This document shows, piece after piece, positions 34,851-45,228 of a stretch of 64,000 bases of DNA. The notes beneath the pieces were generated by a model that was given only the letters and a program-made list of their open reading frames with translations, had not been told where the DNA came from and did not search any database. The stretch's first letter is position 1, and the number at the start of each line of letters is the position of its first letter. The stretch is from Kappaphycus alvarezii (lineage: Eukaryota; Rhodophyta; Florideophyceae; Gigartinales; Solieriaceae), in contig NADL03000086.1 in NCBI GenBank assembly GCA_002205965.3, forward strand, positions 124,001 through 188,000, written 5' to 3'. Position numbers and translations under genes: made by a program.

Positions 34851-34878
34851 ATAATTATGACCAGCTGGTCATAATTAT
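34851..34878. repeat. Perfect 28-bp palindrome in the hAT left end
   Basis: ATAATTATGACCAG is followed directly by its exact complement CTGGTCATAATTAT. The half-site TCATAATTATGACC recurs next to it. It could be a transposase-binding site, or form a cruciform or hairpin. Confidence 0.85.
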
Positions 34879-34929
34879 GACCGGCTAGGTCATTAATTCC
34901 CCCAAAATTAATTCCCCTAGTCATGACGA

Positions 34930-35166
34930 ACGGAATAGTTCCGCCCTCTGCTATACAGTACTGTACAGTGCTTTACATTACAGTGTAAGGCCTACAGTAC
35001 AGTACAGTACAACATGGAGTAAAGTACAGTACACTACGATCTTCAGAGTGAGGGTTCGAACCCAAAGAAACAGAGCCACTTCAATTGTTTGAGCAGCCCC
35101 TGGCAAATGCACTCATTTGCAGAAAACTATCAATGCGGCCACTCAGCGACATGAAGACATGAAGAA
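34930..35166. repeat. TACAGTAC-rich stretch
   Basis: Several TACAGTACTGTACAG-type runs (34961-35031), similar to those at 16740-16869. A GGGTTCGAACCC sequence near 35046 looks like a tRNA B-box but has no A-box before it. No coding potential. Confidence 0.5.
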
Positions 35167-38100
35167 GTTTAATGCGTTCAGTATCTACTGTGGACTGCGC
35201 ACGTCCTAACTATACGGTTAAGATCTAACCGGATGTACTTCGTCGTCCGTGCGCATCGGTGCTCGCGACAGGATAGCTTCAGCGATGGAGGACCACAGGG
35301 TGCAACTCAGTCGCTGGTAGATACGGCGGCGGACAATGCCAACTGTCGAGTGACACTTGGACGCGATCCGCGGAACTAACTCCTCGATAAATGCAATAGT
35401 TCCAAGGGAAGGGGCACCTAGGGAATCAAACGCCAGAGGTCGAAACGTGAAGTTCGGCGTGTAAGGCGCAGAAGATGGGCCAGTCGATGGAGCGGGGAGT
35501 CGTCGGGCGATGTTGCGTTCCAGGGTTGTAACCTTGTCGCGGGCCGCCAGTTCAGCAGCGCCTCCGGCAACCTGGGTCGCCTTGGTGCGAACTGCGGCCT
35601 TGAACGGTGAAACGACGGTGATGTCACAGGCAATGGGGCGCAACGTTGTGCCTTCCGGGGTTGGTGGTGGTTGTACAAGGATATCGGCGGGGCGGAGCTC
35701 AGTGCCCGGGACGAGGAACGGAACCTCTTGCCGAGTATCCAGACCCGCGGCGCGGGTAACGTGCGTCGCAATCGCATTACATAGCGAGTTGTGGCGGTGA
35801 CGACGGCCGAAACCAGGGCAGCAGAGGTCGGCGGCGTGATCCCCGAGGGTGTCCAAGGGGTGGTCACAGTGGTGGCAGTTGAGGGCCATGGAGTCATCAT
35901 ACACTGGCAGTCCGAGGTGACGGCGGAGCATGGTCTGCCAGTGTGTAGTGTGGACCTTCGTAGCTGCCGTGGGATGAGCGAAGAGAAACGCCGCAGCGGG
36001 GCTGCGGCGGAACGCTAGGCCACGGATGCGATGTCGAATGTCGGCGTCGCTATGGCGGTCGGGTTTGGGGCATTCTCCCAGGAGTCGTCGTGCCAATGTA
36101 CTCTTGCCCGCGCCTCTTGCTGCACCCGTTTGAGAAGGGTTAGTGTGTTGGTGGGTGAAGCAGCTAGAGTTGGAGGGTCAAGGGTGGAAAGGTCGACTAT
36201 TCCGGGGATGGAGAGGGCGAAACGGCGGAGAGAAGGCCCAGCCTGACGGAGGAGGAAGGACCGGTCGCCGCGGTAGCGGCCAGAAGCTAGTGCACAAGCA
36301 CGCGGCGTGGCGTATGCGGAAGTTCGCTGCCGTGCGGGCGCAGCATCAATGATGCTGGCGGCGGCAGCGCCGTGGAGGCACGAGGCGATGCTTTCGAAGC
36401 CCTGGCCTCCGAGGTGCATGGGGAGGCAGACTTGGTCCCAGGCTCGGTCCGTGAGAGCTATGCCGTGTAACTTTTCATATGATGACCGTTGTAGATCATC
36501 AAATTCTTCTGCGGCGGACTCTGCTAAGCGCGGATCTGAGAGCTTGAATGCATGCGATAGGAGGCATGCAGAGGCACAGATCCGGTGCATGTGGAACCGG
36601 GCGCGGGCGTCGCGGACCAGCAGGAGGCGGTCCAGGGTACGGCGGCACTGAGCAATCTTAGACCGGAGAAAACTCTCCGTGAACGTTTTGTTCCCAATGG
36701 GGGCCCCTAGAAGCGGAAAGCCGTCCCGCGAGCATTCTGCGAGAGGGAATTCCGCTAAGAGGGCTGCTCGATCCGGCGGCATGACGTGAGGCCAATGTAT
36801 GCGTGTCTTCCGTTGGTTGACGTGGAACCCAACCGTGGGACCATCTCGGGCAAGGAGCCGGAGCGCCTGACGGATGGCGCCAAGGTTCCCGACGATCGTG
36901 CCGTCATCGGCGTACCATTGGCAGAGAGCAATGTTGGGGATCTCAGCAACCCGACGGATGAGGGGTTGAATCGTTAGCGAGAACAACAACATGCTGGCCG
37001 GGTCACCCTGTTGGGTGCCCTGGGCACTTGGTATGACGGTGCGATCCCGGTTCGGGACAAGCAATGGCGGTTGCATTCGGCCATAGATCATGTTTGCGAA
37101 GCGGGCTAGCGAGGGGGCGAGCATTGGTAGGTGGTCCAGCATAGACTGCCGATCAACGCGGTTAAAGGCGTTGTTGGCGTCTATGAGGACCGTGGCGACG
37201 TTCGGGGTGGCGGAGAAGCGGCGTAGTGTCGTGCGGGTGTCGTGGACAATAGAGTCCAACCCGGCTTTAACACCATTGGCCGTCTGATGCGGCGACAGAA
37301 CCGAGTGTGAATCGGCTATTGCGGCGGGGAGCAGTGCCTTCGTCACTATCCTGCGAAGCACAGACCCGATGGCGATCGGGCGGACCTTGTCGGGAGTCGG
37401 CTGCAGCGGGAGGAGCGTCGCCGCTGCCACGAGGGGAAGCACAGCGTCCGGGAGTTCCCCCCGTGCGAGCCGGGAAACGAGCTGTGTCAGGACACGCAGA
37501 CCAGTCACGCCGGCCTCAGGACTGACGCGAGTCTTAACCAAGAGGTGGAACCAGCGGGACGGCGTTCGTTCGGGTCCGGCGGTGGTGTCCCGCGGGACGC
37601 CGCGGACCGCGTGTTCCACAGCGGCCTCAGTGATGCACGGGGGCGGCGGGAGTCGTCCTTCCGGGAGCGGCGAGACAGGGCGCGCGGGGTCGGGTGCAGA
37701 TCCCTGAGCCGCTGAATCGTCGCCGGGTCGTTGACGTCGGCGAGCGGGCCATTGTGGAGGGCGCGCATGGCCTTACCGTATCGCGCATCAGCGCAAAGGG
37801 CCTCTGCACGACGGGCGCGCCCGATGTCGCCGGGGACCGTTGGGGCATACAGCGTGTTTCGTTCCCACCATTCAAGCCGTGCTTGGTGTGCTGCGAGAGC
37901 TTCGGCCCATAGTGCTCCCCACTGTGAGCCCGTGTGCGCACGACGGAGGCGCTCTCGGAGGGCGATCCGTTGGCTCTTGGGGTCCCGCCATCCGCGCTCT
38001 CCTCGAAGACAGCGACGGAGGACAGCCGTGGGCAGCATGTGGAGGTGAAGGAATGCTCGTTGAGTGGCGTCTTCCCCACGAGCGTTCGCCGCAGCTTTCA

Positions 38101-38990
38101 CCAACTTGATAAACAGGAGGATAAATTGCGAGAGGCAGGGGGCGGGAATATCTTGGAAGATATCCCTGTCGCGGTAGGGTGTTGAGAGGATTTCCAGGGG
38201 AGTGGGCAAGGGGAATGACGCCGATGTATCATGCGGCGTGGGGTCCGATTCCATGGGGTGGACCGAATCCATGGTGGGGAGGAGCGGAGTTAGGCCGACT
38301 GGCCTGTTGACTGATGGTGGGCCCTCCGCACCTTGTACCAGCCATCATTGGCTTCATGGAAACGAGCGGTGCGGACTCGTTACCCATCGTTGCCGCGGAG
38401 GCGACGGTGGGAGGGAGAGCGGCCCTGGGCGCCGGTGGTGCGTTGGGCACCATGAGGAACTCCGATGCCTGGGCTTCTTCAGTTGCGGGGCATCGGCGTT
38501 TTGACGCCGACGGGGAAGAGCCCGGGGAGCGGAGTGTGAGGTCCGGAGTGTGTCCAGCGGCGGGGGGGAGCGGCGGGGGAGGAGGGTGTGCCCCCGTTGG
38601 GGCGTTTGGGGGCTTGTGCGGGGCCGGGTGAGGCCGCGACGGTTTTGGTCGGGGCCGGGGCGGTGAGTTTGTCGGGATGTTCGGTCGGTGTTTGAGCGGG
38701 CGTGCGGGCGGGATTCCCGCGTGTCGGGCGGCGCGCCTCAGCAATGAGGCGGGCATCGTGACGGAGGGCAATCGCCATCGCGTCGCGGACGTGAGGGGCA
38801 ACCCACGAACGCAGTTTGGGGCTCACCAGGCGAGCCGCTTCACGTTGGAGGCGGGTGGCCACACCGTGGGCGGCAGAGATATCCACCGTGGCGCAGTGCT
38901 GCGTGAGCGTGAGAGGCGAAACGTACAGGTCCGGGTACGTGAGACGGAGGTGAGCGAGGACGTTGAAAACGTCAGGGCGGGCCGGGGCGG
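35167..38990 (-). mobile_element. RLE-type LINE, copy E (best preserved)
   Basis: The most complete member of the family in this window, on the minus strand. A proline-rich 5' segment (38886-38230) precedes the N-terminal domain (38272 to about 37.65 kb: DIFQDIPAPCLSQFILLF). The linker contains RGVPRDTTAGPERTPSRWFH. The reverse transcriptase (37.5-36.8 kb) has VRPIAIGS, VLIDANNAFNRVDRQS, AQGTQQGDPASMLLFSLTI and an intact YADDG. A thumb region holds AASIIDAAPARQRTS. The endonuclease (35.95-35.5 kb) has a CCHC knuckle (CHHCDHPLDTLGDHAADLC), RHRHNS, GTELRPADILV and RPIACDITVVS. It ends VHPVRS-stop at 35218, plus a short tail ending near 35167 (CATTAAAC). Two or three frame changes separate the long open stretches. 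Restriction-like endonucleases of this fold nick the target in R2-type elements. It lies inside the hAT element, so it inserted later. Confidence 0.87.
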
Positions 38991-39010
38991 GAAAATAATC
39001 AGCGCTGTAT

Positions 39011-39174
39011 CTTTATGGCATCAGTAGAACGGGTGTCCGCTGCAGGATCCGACTATACTGCTGGCTAAGTGCTAACCGGGTGGTCCACGTCGGCCACGTG
39101 CAGCGACATACGCGATTCAATAGATTGTGCGCTCGACGACCAGATTGTGCTACTAATGCGCCTATCAGTGGTAA
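39011..39174 (-). mobile_element. 3' end of an RLE LINE (fragment F1)
   Basis: On the minus strand this encodes LHVADVDHPVST and a stop, almost the same as the end of copy D. A ~55-bp tail follows, ending ATGCCATAAAG at 39011. Only about 155 bp of the element are present, so it is extremely 5'-truncated. Its tail and stop region are repeated at 39175-39238. Confidence 0.8.
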
Positions 39175-39240
39175 CTTTATGGCATCAGTAGAACGGGTGT
39201 CCGCTGCAGGATCCGACTATACTGCTAGCTAAGTGCTAAT
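39175..39240 (-). mobile_element. Second RLE LINE 3' end (fragment F2)
   Basis: About 64 bp, nearly identical to 39011-39074 (one difference seen within the shared block, A for G next to GCTAAGTGCTAA). It contains the stop-codon region and the full 3' tail. Together with F1 it forms a head-to-tail pair, either two tiny insertions one behind the other or a duplication made at insertion. Confidence 0.75.
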
Positions 39241-39299
39241 CAGGCCACATTTGAAAAATCCAAATGTATATATACAACTATTCGCGTCATTATTCTCAA

Positions 39300-39420
39300 C
39301 AATCGACCCGTGGTCGAGTGGTTAAGCCTAAGTCCTGGGATTCTGAATAGTCATATCCTTTCTCGCAGCAACTTAGTTGGAGCGGAGATTCAATTTCCTG
39401 ATTCCGAGATCGTTCTCAGA
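39300..39420 (+). other. tRNA-like (Ser/Leu-type) remnant
   Basis: TGGTCGAGTGGTTAAG at about 39310 is an excellent tRNA A-box of the long-variable-arm type (Ser or Leu). GAGATTCAATTTC about 75 bp on resembles a B-box. However, the acceptor and T stems do not pair well and no anticodon stem is clear. It is more likely a tRNA pseudogene or the head of a tRNA-derived short interspersed element than a working tRNA. It lies within the hAT element. Confidence 0.3.
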
Positions 39421-39863
39421 TTACTGTCATAACGTAGTACAAGGAAGTTGTTATCTAGATGCCAGCTAAGAAGCGCCAGAGATTGGAGTGCTACTCATAG
39501 AAATATGTCGCCAGAAGGGCAGCTATGTTTTAAACTTTTTTTGTGAGTAAAAGGCTGTTGTTTGAATATTTTTCAAGGATTTATTACAAGAAACACAACT
39601 TATATAACCTGGAGTCCATTAAACATGTGAAAGTGAATCTTGAACTTACCTGAAAGGGGTAAGTTGTAGTTATTTACATGTATATCGATAAATATCTATT
39701 TTTACAGGGCTTGGGGCAGAAAATCTGTGCGTATGTCTATAAATCAAAGCCTATTTCGTCAAAGGAGCGAATAATATTTTATTATACCTCATGTAGCTTG
39801 ACATATAAAAGGTATTCAGAAGACGTCAAATAAAGAATTTATAACATTCTCAATATTTCGGAT

Positions 39864-42374
39864 CTAATTCAATTCGTCTGGAAGATGCTTTTGTCTCTTC
39901 AGATAGTCTCCAACTTTCAAAAGACATTCGGTAAGGCCAGCTGTCAGCCGGGATCTCTTCTTGGATCTAATTGATCCAGCAATGCTAAAAACTCTTTCAG
40001 ATGTTGTTCAGGAAGAATTAGGAGTAAAAACGACACGCGCGACTCGAGATAAGATTGGGAATGTGCCTTCATACTTCTTCCAAAAATCAAGTGGCTCCAT
40101 TTCTTTTGCAGAAGCCGCCATAAACTTGTAAAGGTTGATTTCGGAATCAATGGAGGCATCAACTTTATCCCCAATTTGCACATCATCATCATCTGAATCG
40201 AAACTTGATATAACTCCCTTCTTTGAATATTCGGATGCTTTTTCATTTAAAGCATCCGACCCTGACGAAACCGCGATAGTGAAGTAGTTTTTCCGCCAAT
40301 TTTGAGATAAGCTTCACAGCAGCTGTGTCAGAGAGTGTGTAAGCATCAACTCCACCCAAGAAAACCTTGTGCTTCATTTTGAAATACCTGGGAGTCAGAA
40401 GAGTTGCAACATGAGCGCAATGTTCTGCCATTGGACACTGAAGTTTATTCTTCTTACGGCGGTTCAGGATTAATTCAGATAAATCATCTGCCAATCTTCG
40501 CGTCACAGAATCCATTACATTTTGCTCCTTCTTCTTTTTCAGAATTTTCAAAATTCCTGCCGAACAAATGTCCTTCAAATGCATTGTCGGGCCTCCTTGA
40601 GATCCCAACAAAGCTGTACTTTCTTCGACTGCCCTGAATAGCTCAACAATAGCTTTCAGAGATAGCTTTTCCCTAGCGGTAGGTCTATCATCTGGACCGA
40701 CACCTTTCCATGTAACATTGTCAGCATACAGTTTTTCGACTGCGGATCCAAAATAGGGTTCCAAATACAAAAACCTCTCAACCATTGAAACAGTAGATCC
40801 CCATCTTGTCTTAACATCCAAAATTGGCCGCAATATACCCGCATTTTTTGACGAAAGCTCTGAAATCAGGTACTGTGCAGCAACTGCAGACTTCTTAAAA
40901 AACTTGACATTCTGGCCCACTTTCATAAGTAATTCGTCAATATTCTTGTCTGAGAATGCCTTACGAGACGAAATATGAAGCGAATGAGATGCACATGCGA
41001 TTCGGTTCCAAGAAGATCTGAAAGTGTAGGCTAACTGTGTCTCATTGGTCGAGGATCTTTCAGGAACAGTATCTGCAAGGGAGAAGTTTTCAGGCAACTG
41101 CGGCAAGGTAGCATTCAGGATCAAATTGAGCTGATAATCGAATGAATCTTCGCTGAAATCCTCATTGACATCCTTGTCATCCAGTCCAGTTTCAGCTTCT
41201 TCGAATACTGATTCATTGGAAGCGGGTTCAGATTCAGTTGCCTTAAACGTAATTGCATCCCTTTCTTGCGCATAAATCGAGGCGACCTCGTCAGTTTCCT
41301 CTCCACTTTCAAGCTCTCTGATTTTCTCGAGCCGCGACTCCAGCAGTACAGAATCCTCAATTTCAGCCAAAATCCCTTCCTCTTCCGACGTAAGCTCGAC
41401 CTGTTTCCTCGCATTAGCAGCGCTGTCAGTGGTTATAAAAGCCACTTTTTTTCGATTCCTAATTTCTTCGTAGATTCAAGAAGAAAGCGTGAAAGTTCCT
41501 TTCCAGTATGGCGACCAACCAACTTAGTGCAGCATACCAAGTTTGTATGGTATCCCCATTCGCTGTCAATGAACGATATTGTTAAAGATGAATAGGAATC
41601 ATTATTTTCGGCTGTCCAAACATCTGTAGTTCCGGCTAAAATGGAACCTTTTCGAGTGTATCTGCATTCAACTTATCAACAATAGCCTCAGATTTCTGTA
41701 AAATACGACTGACGGTCTGACGGCTGACATGGTTGATTTTGGAGCAAATTCATCTACAATTGCCCGAAACCCCGAATCTTCAACAATAGAAAGCGGTCTT
41801 TGATTGAGAGCAATCCATTCTGCGCATAACCGAATAAATTTCTTCTGAACGGAACCCGATTTGTTGACCTTCTGGGTGAACATTTTCTTGAAGCCAGGGT
41901 TTGTCAGGCTTGATATAATAGCTGAACCCCCTTACGTTTATCGAATGACACGGAGATGTCAGTTGTCTTGTGTTTGCTGTTCATGTGGCTTCGGACATTT
42001 GTGGTTCCACGTCCCAAAGCACCTACTTTCGCGCAAAGCCGACATTTGAACTTTCGCTTGTGCGGTTCATCTTTGGAGTAAACCCGTTCAAGCTGCACGA
42101 AAGAAAAGATCGGGTTGTTTGAATTTCCATCATACGGTACAAAATGGGTAGTTGCCGGACCTGGTGTGTTTCGCACTGAGAGAGGGGCCGTTGGACCTTT
42201 TTCGCGGACCGAAGGGGGTTTGGTTTGCATTACGGGCTCAGATTGCGCATTTGCGCTCTGGGAATTCATTTTGGCTGAAAAAGTCGTGGAAGTCGGTAGT
42301 TTTCGGTAAACCTTGTGTTTTCTGGTCTTAGACGGCTCTGACCAAGAATTTTGGCTATTTGGATCTATGTTCAA
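39864..42374 (-). pseudogene. hAT transposase
   Basis: Transposase of the hAT superfamily. From the ATG at 42374: a BED zinc finger (FKCRLCAKVGALGRGTTNVR then SHMNSKH) near 42.0-42.06 kb; WIALNQRPLSIVEDSGFRAI at 41.8 kb; AGTTDVWTAENNDSYSSLT near 41.6 kb, holding the first catalytic Asp region; HTGKELSRFLLEST and then VAFITTDSAANA; CASHSLHISSRKAF; TRWGSTVSMVERF; and the C-terminal dimerisation block TTSERVFSIAGSI near 39.98 kb, stopping at 39864. Every landmark of the family is present in order, but a few frame changes and at least one in-frame stop (just before TTSERV) interrupt it. It read toward the left end of its element. With ends and target duplication intact it might still be mobilised by another copy, but it no longer makes its own full enzyme. 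Confidence 0.87.
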
Positions 42375-42854
42375 AACTGTGTCATTCTAGGCAATAGTAT
42401 AGAACACTGTAAAATCATGACTTTTGAGGGGCATCGGTTGTGATCAAGTCATAGATAATTAATTACTTTGTGGTCATGAAATTCCGGAGATGTGGTAAGG
42501 TGAATATTTATTCCAATAGAATAAGAATGGTAATACAGTTATTATTTTCCATGCCCTAGTGATGAATTCTATTGTAGGCAGGTAATTAATTGGTAATAGT
42601 AATAATTTTGCCATAGTATATTCTATTGCTCCCAGGTAATAATTTCGTAGGTAAGTAATAAATTCTTTAATGACTTAAGAAAGTCATTAATTCTTTTATT
42701 ACACCAGGAAGTCATTAATTCCTTTGTGAGTTTATATGCACAGGTAGGGAATAAAATGACAATTATTTTGGAATAATTCTATTACAGGGAATTGAAAAAT
42801 TTTTAATTTTTATGTACTTAAAAATCTATGACCAATAATTCCCCGCCATCACTA

Positions 42855-42862
42855 CCCAGGAC
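42855..42862. repeat. hAT target site duplication, right
   Basis: CCCAGGAC, the partner of 34628-34635, directly after the terminal CATCACTA of the hAT element. Confidence 0.92.
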
Positions 42863-42893
42863 TCAAATATACACTTTTTGGCTCGCTGACATT
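42863..42893 (-). mobile_element. Short remainder of RLE LINE copy D
   Basis: Across the hAT insertion the minus-strand sequence resembles the LVKTRVSPEAG segment of copy E (AGTCCTG shared). This suggests that the 5' end of the split LINE lies here, cut off by the repeat that begins at 42894. The stretch is short, so this is a weak call. Confidence 0.35.
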
Positions 42894-43014
42894 GAGCCGG
42901 CTCTGTAAGGAAGGTCATGTAGAGTCACCCATCAGAGAACTTATCCCGCATAACGCATTAGCGGCGTGGATACAAAACACATATTCCATGAATATAACCC
43001 CAATTTCCCCCCCC
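42894..43014 (+). repeat. Dispersed ~130-bp repeat, copy 2
   Basis: Begins GAGCCGGCTCTGTAAGG, contains the block CTTATCCCGCATAACGCATT shared with copy 1, and ends in CATATTCCATGAATATAACC plus a C-run. It aligns with copy 1 over the whole length with scattered differences. Confidence 0.65.
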
Positions 43015-43114
43015 TTTTGGCTACTTACAGTTGCAGGACCCAATAAAATTGAACTATAGAGATTGGCGAATATTTTTATAATTTTAATTTGCAGCCTGTC
43101 TGCTGGGGGGGCTC

Positions 43115-43226
43115 GAGCCGGCTTTTTAGGGTAATTTCAGAGGTATTACTGGGCACCCTGTAGGATATCCCGGGCCACAACCCACCATGTTTTTCAAATA
43201 TTAAATCACCCCACATTTCCCCCCTT
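43115..43226 (+). repeat. Dispersed ~130-bp repeat, copy 3
   Basis: Starts GAGCCGGCTTTTTAGGG and ends CATGTTTTTCAAATATTAAA then TCACCCCACATTTCCCCCC. It is more diverged than copy 2, which lies 100 bp to its left in the same orientation. Confidence 0.5.
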
Positions 43227-45228
43227 TAAAAATAATAGTAGCTAATTTCAGCGAAGACTCCAGAATTGTACAAGAACAAGGATTGCAGTTTTAATTCTAA
43301 ATTAAAAAAGTAATATTACTGTATCACACTATCCATTAATTTTATTACGCGGTTCTGTATTACAAATTATTGTGTATTAAAGATAAATATGTTCAAAGGA
43401 GTTAATGGGCACTCCGAAGTTCCCCTTTTTGATTGAAAGTAATTTTGTGCAGATTTTTGGATAATTCAGTTAAAAATCACACATTTTGCAGTTTTTTCAT
43501 GTACTGGAAAAAGGGATTGGGTTTAATGCAAAATCAGACAGGTCTTCTCATACAAAACCACCTTTCAATCTTTTTGAATCCATGTGAAACATCTCCCTGT
43601 ACACATTAATCTTAAATTAAATAGCCATCGCTTTTGTTTGACCTATGCTCTTTTGGCTTGAAGAAGTATGGAGAAATTTATACGCTGTAAGGATGTTTCA
43701 TGATAGATGTACTACAATTTTGAATTCAAAACGATTAGAAATATGCTCCTTAAGGACATCACGAGAATTGGACTAAGAATATAACCTGGTAAGAGCCTGG
43801 TTGATTTGCATTTCAAAAGGCATACAGGGGGAATGATTAAGGGACATTTATCGGAAAACATCAATTGAGGCATTAAAAGTTAAATAGTTAAATGTTTGTG
43901 GATTCATAATTTTAACTAGATAAAGGTGAAATTGGAGTTAAATTTAATAAGGGTCACTCAAGAAATCCACAACTTACACAAGCAGTTCCGCGCCCGTGTT
44001 AATGATTCTGGAAATTTAGCGATCAAGACAACTTAGTTAGCTTGTTATTCTCAAGTTTGATGAAAGTTATAACCCGGGTACACCTCAGGGACTCTACATT
44101 GCGCTTCATGTAAAGGCAACTAGAGATTTTTTAAATTCCATTTATTATCCAACCTGCATCATTCGTTTTCCTTTCCCTTTTGCGGCTACATTTTCAGATG
44201 AAGAATGTTGATTATGGTTTATTAGTTTAAGCCGCGTAATATCCATTGATTGTAATTTAGAATCCATTTTAATTGCTCTTAAGATGTACAATATAAAATT
44301 AATTTTCTTCAATAATAGATTCATTTGGAACTAATCTCGTACAATTTGAAGAGAAATGGTCTTTAGAACTTTTCATGTATGGAAAATATCCAAGAACTAA
44401 GGGTATTTACTCAGATTTTTGTTATATAGCCCTATTTTTATTCCCGACATGTGACAAAAACGGCATAAAAATTGAGAGGGAAAATGAATGCCCCGATTCT
44501 TTAACCTATTTTGTCTTTTAGAGGTAGTAAAAATAAATTCTATGCATCCTAAACAAATATTGCATTCAGGTAAAATATTATTAAAAAATAAAGCTCCAAT
44601 AAATATGACTTTATGTTTTAACAGAAGATGAGTCACTTCACACTTTTTATTCTGATATTTTGCTCTTATTTATTTTCTGTTTTCATACGTGTATTTGGTC
44701 GTTCGAAATAGATATACATTTCTTTTCAAAAGTCTCTCGCATATATTGTAAAAAATAGAGATTTAAATTATTCTACTCGGTAGTAGTCATCTTTAAATAA
44801 TATGACAATGCTAATTATCCATGAGATAAATTTCTCCGTGCTTAAGTATGCAAATAATTTATTAGCAAAAACATTTGACCATTTCTTCGTGCAATATTGT
44901 AATAATAGGTATTATTTTAAGAAGAAATTTAAGTAAGCCTCTTCCATCAAATTATGCTCTGGCCAAATAATATGATAACTGAGGTAAGAGTAAATGTTTA
45001 CATAAATTTGTTCCCAAGCGACAAAATTTTAAAATAGAAGTATTTCAGTGTCAAGTGTACACCCCAAAATTGAATGAAACAGAGATACCATCAAATAATA
45101 TTTTTTTAAAGAATTTAAGCTTAATAATTAATGTTTAGTCAAACATATAAGGCTCATATTTTAACTGTACCAAAACTTATAAAACAATTACATCCAAACG
45201 TTTTCAGATTTTTTTAGTACATTCTCAG
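43227..45228. other. AT-rich spacer
   Basis: About 2 kb of AT-rich DNA with no recognisable gene, RNA or repeat. Confidence 0.5.

Larger units (their letters stand above)
34636..42854 (-). mobile_element. hAT DNA transposon with LINEs nested inside
   Basis: Bounded by a perfect 8-bp duplication (CCCAGGAC). The left end begins TAGTGATGGCCGG and the right end, read inward, TAGTGATGGCGGG, short terminal inverted repeats of hAT type. The transposase gene (39864-42374) reads from the right end leftwards. Both end regions are AT-rich and carry many copies of AATTCC/GGAATAATT motifs (34670-34930 and 42480-42850), typical of hAT subterminal binding sites. Of 8219 bp, about 4 kb is foreign: an RLE LINE (35167-38990) and two LINE 3' ends (39011-39240). 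The whole element sits in RLE LINE copy D. Confidence 0.9.

Noticed and set aside
35040-35060. GGGTTCGAACCC as a tRNA B-box
   Set aside because: It is palindromic, no A-box lies at the right distance on either strand, and the arms do not fold.
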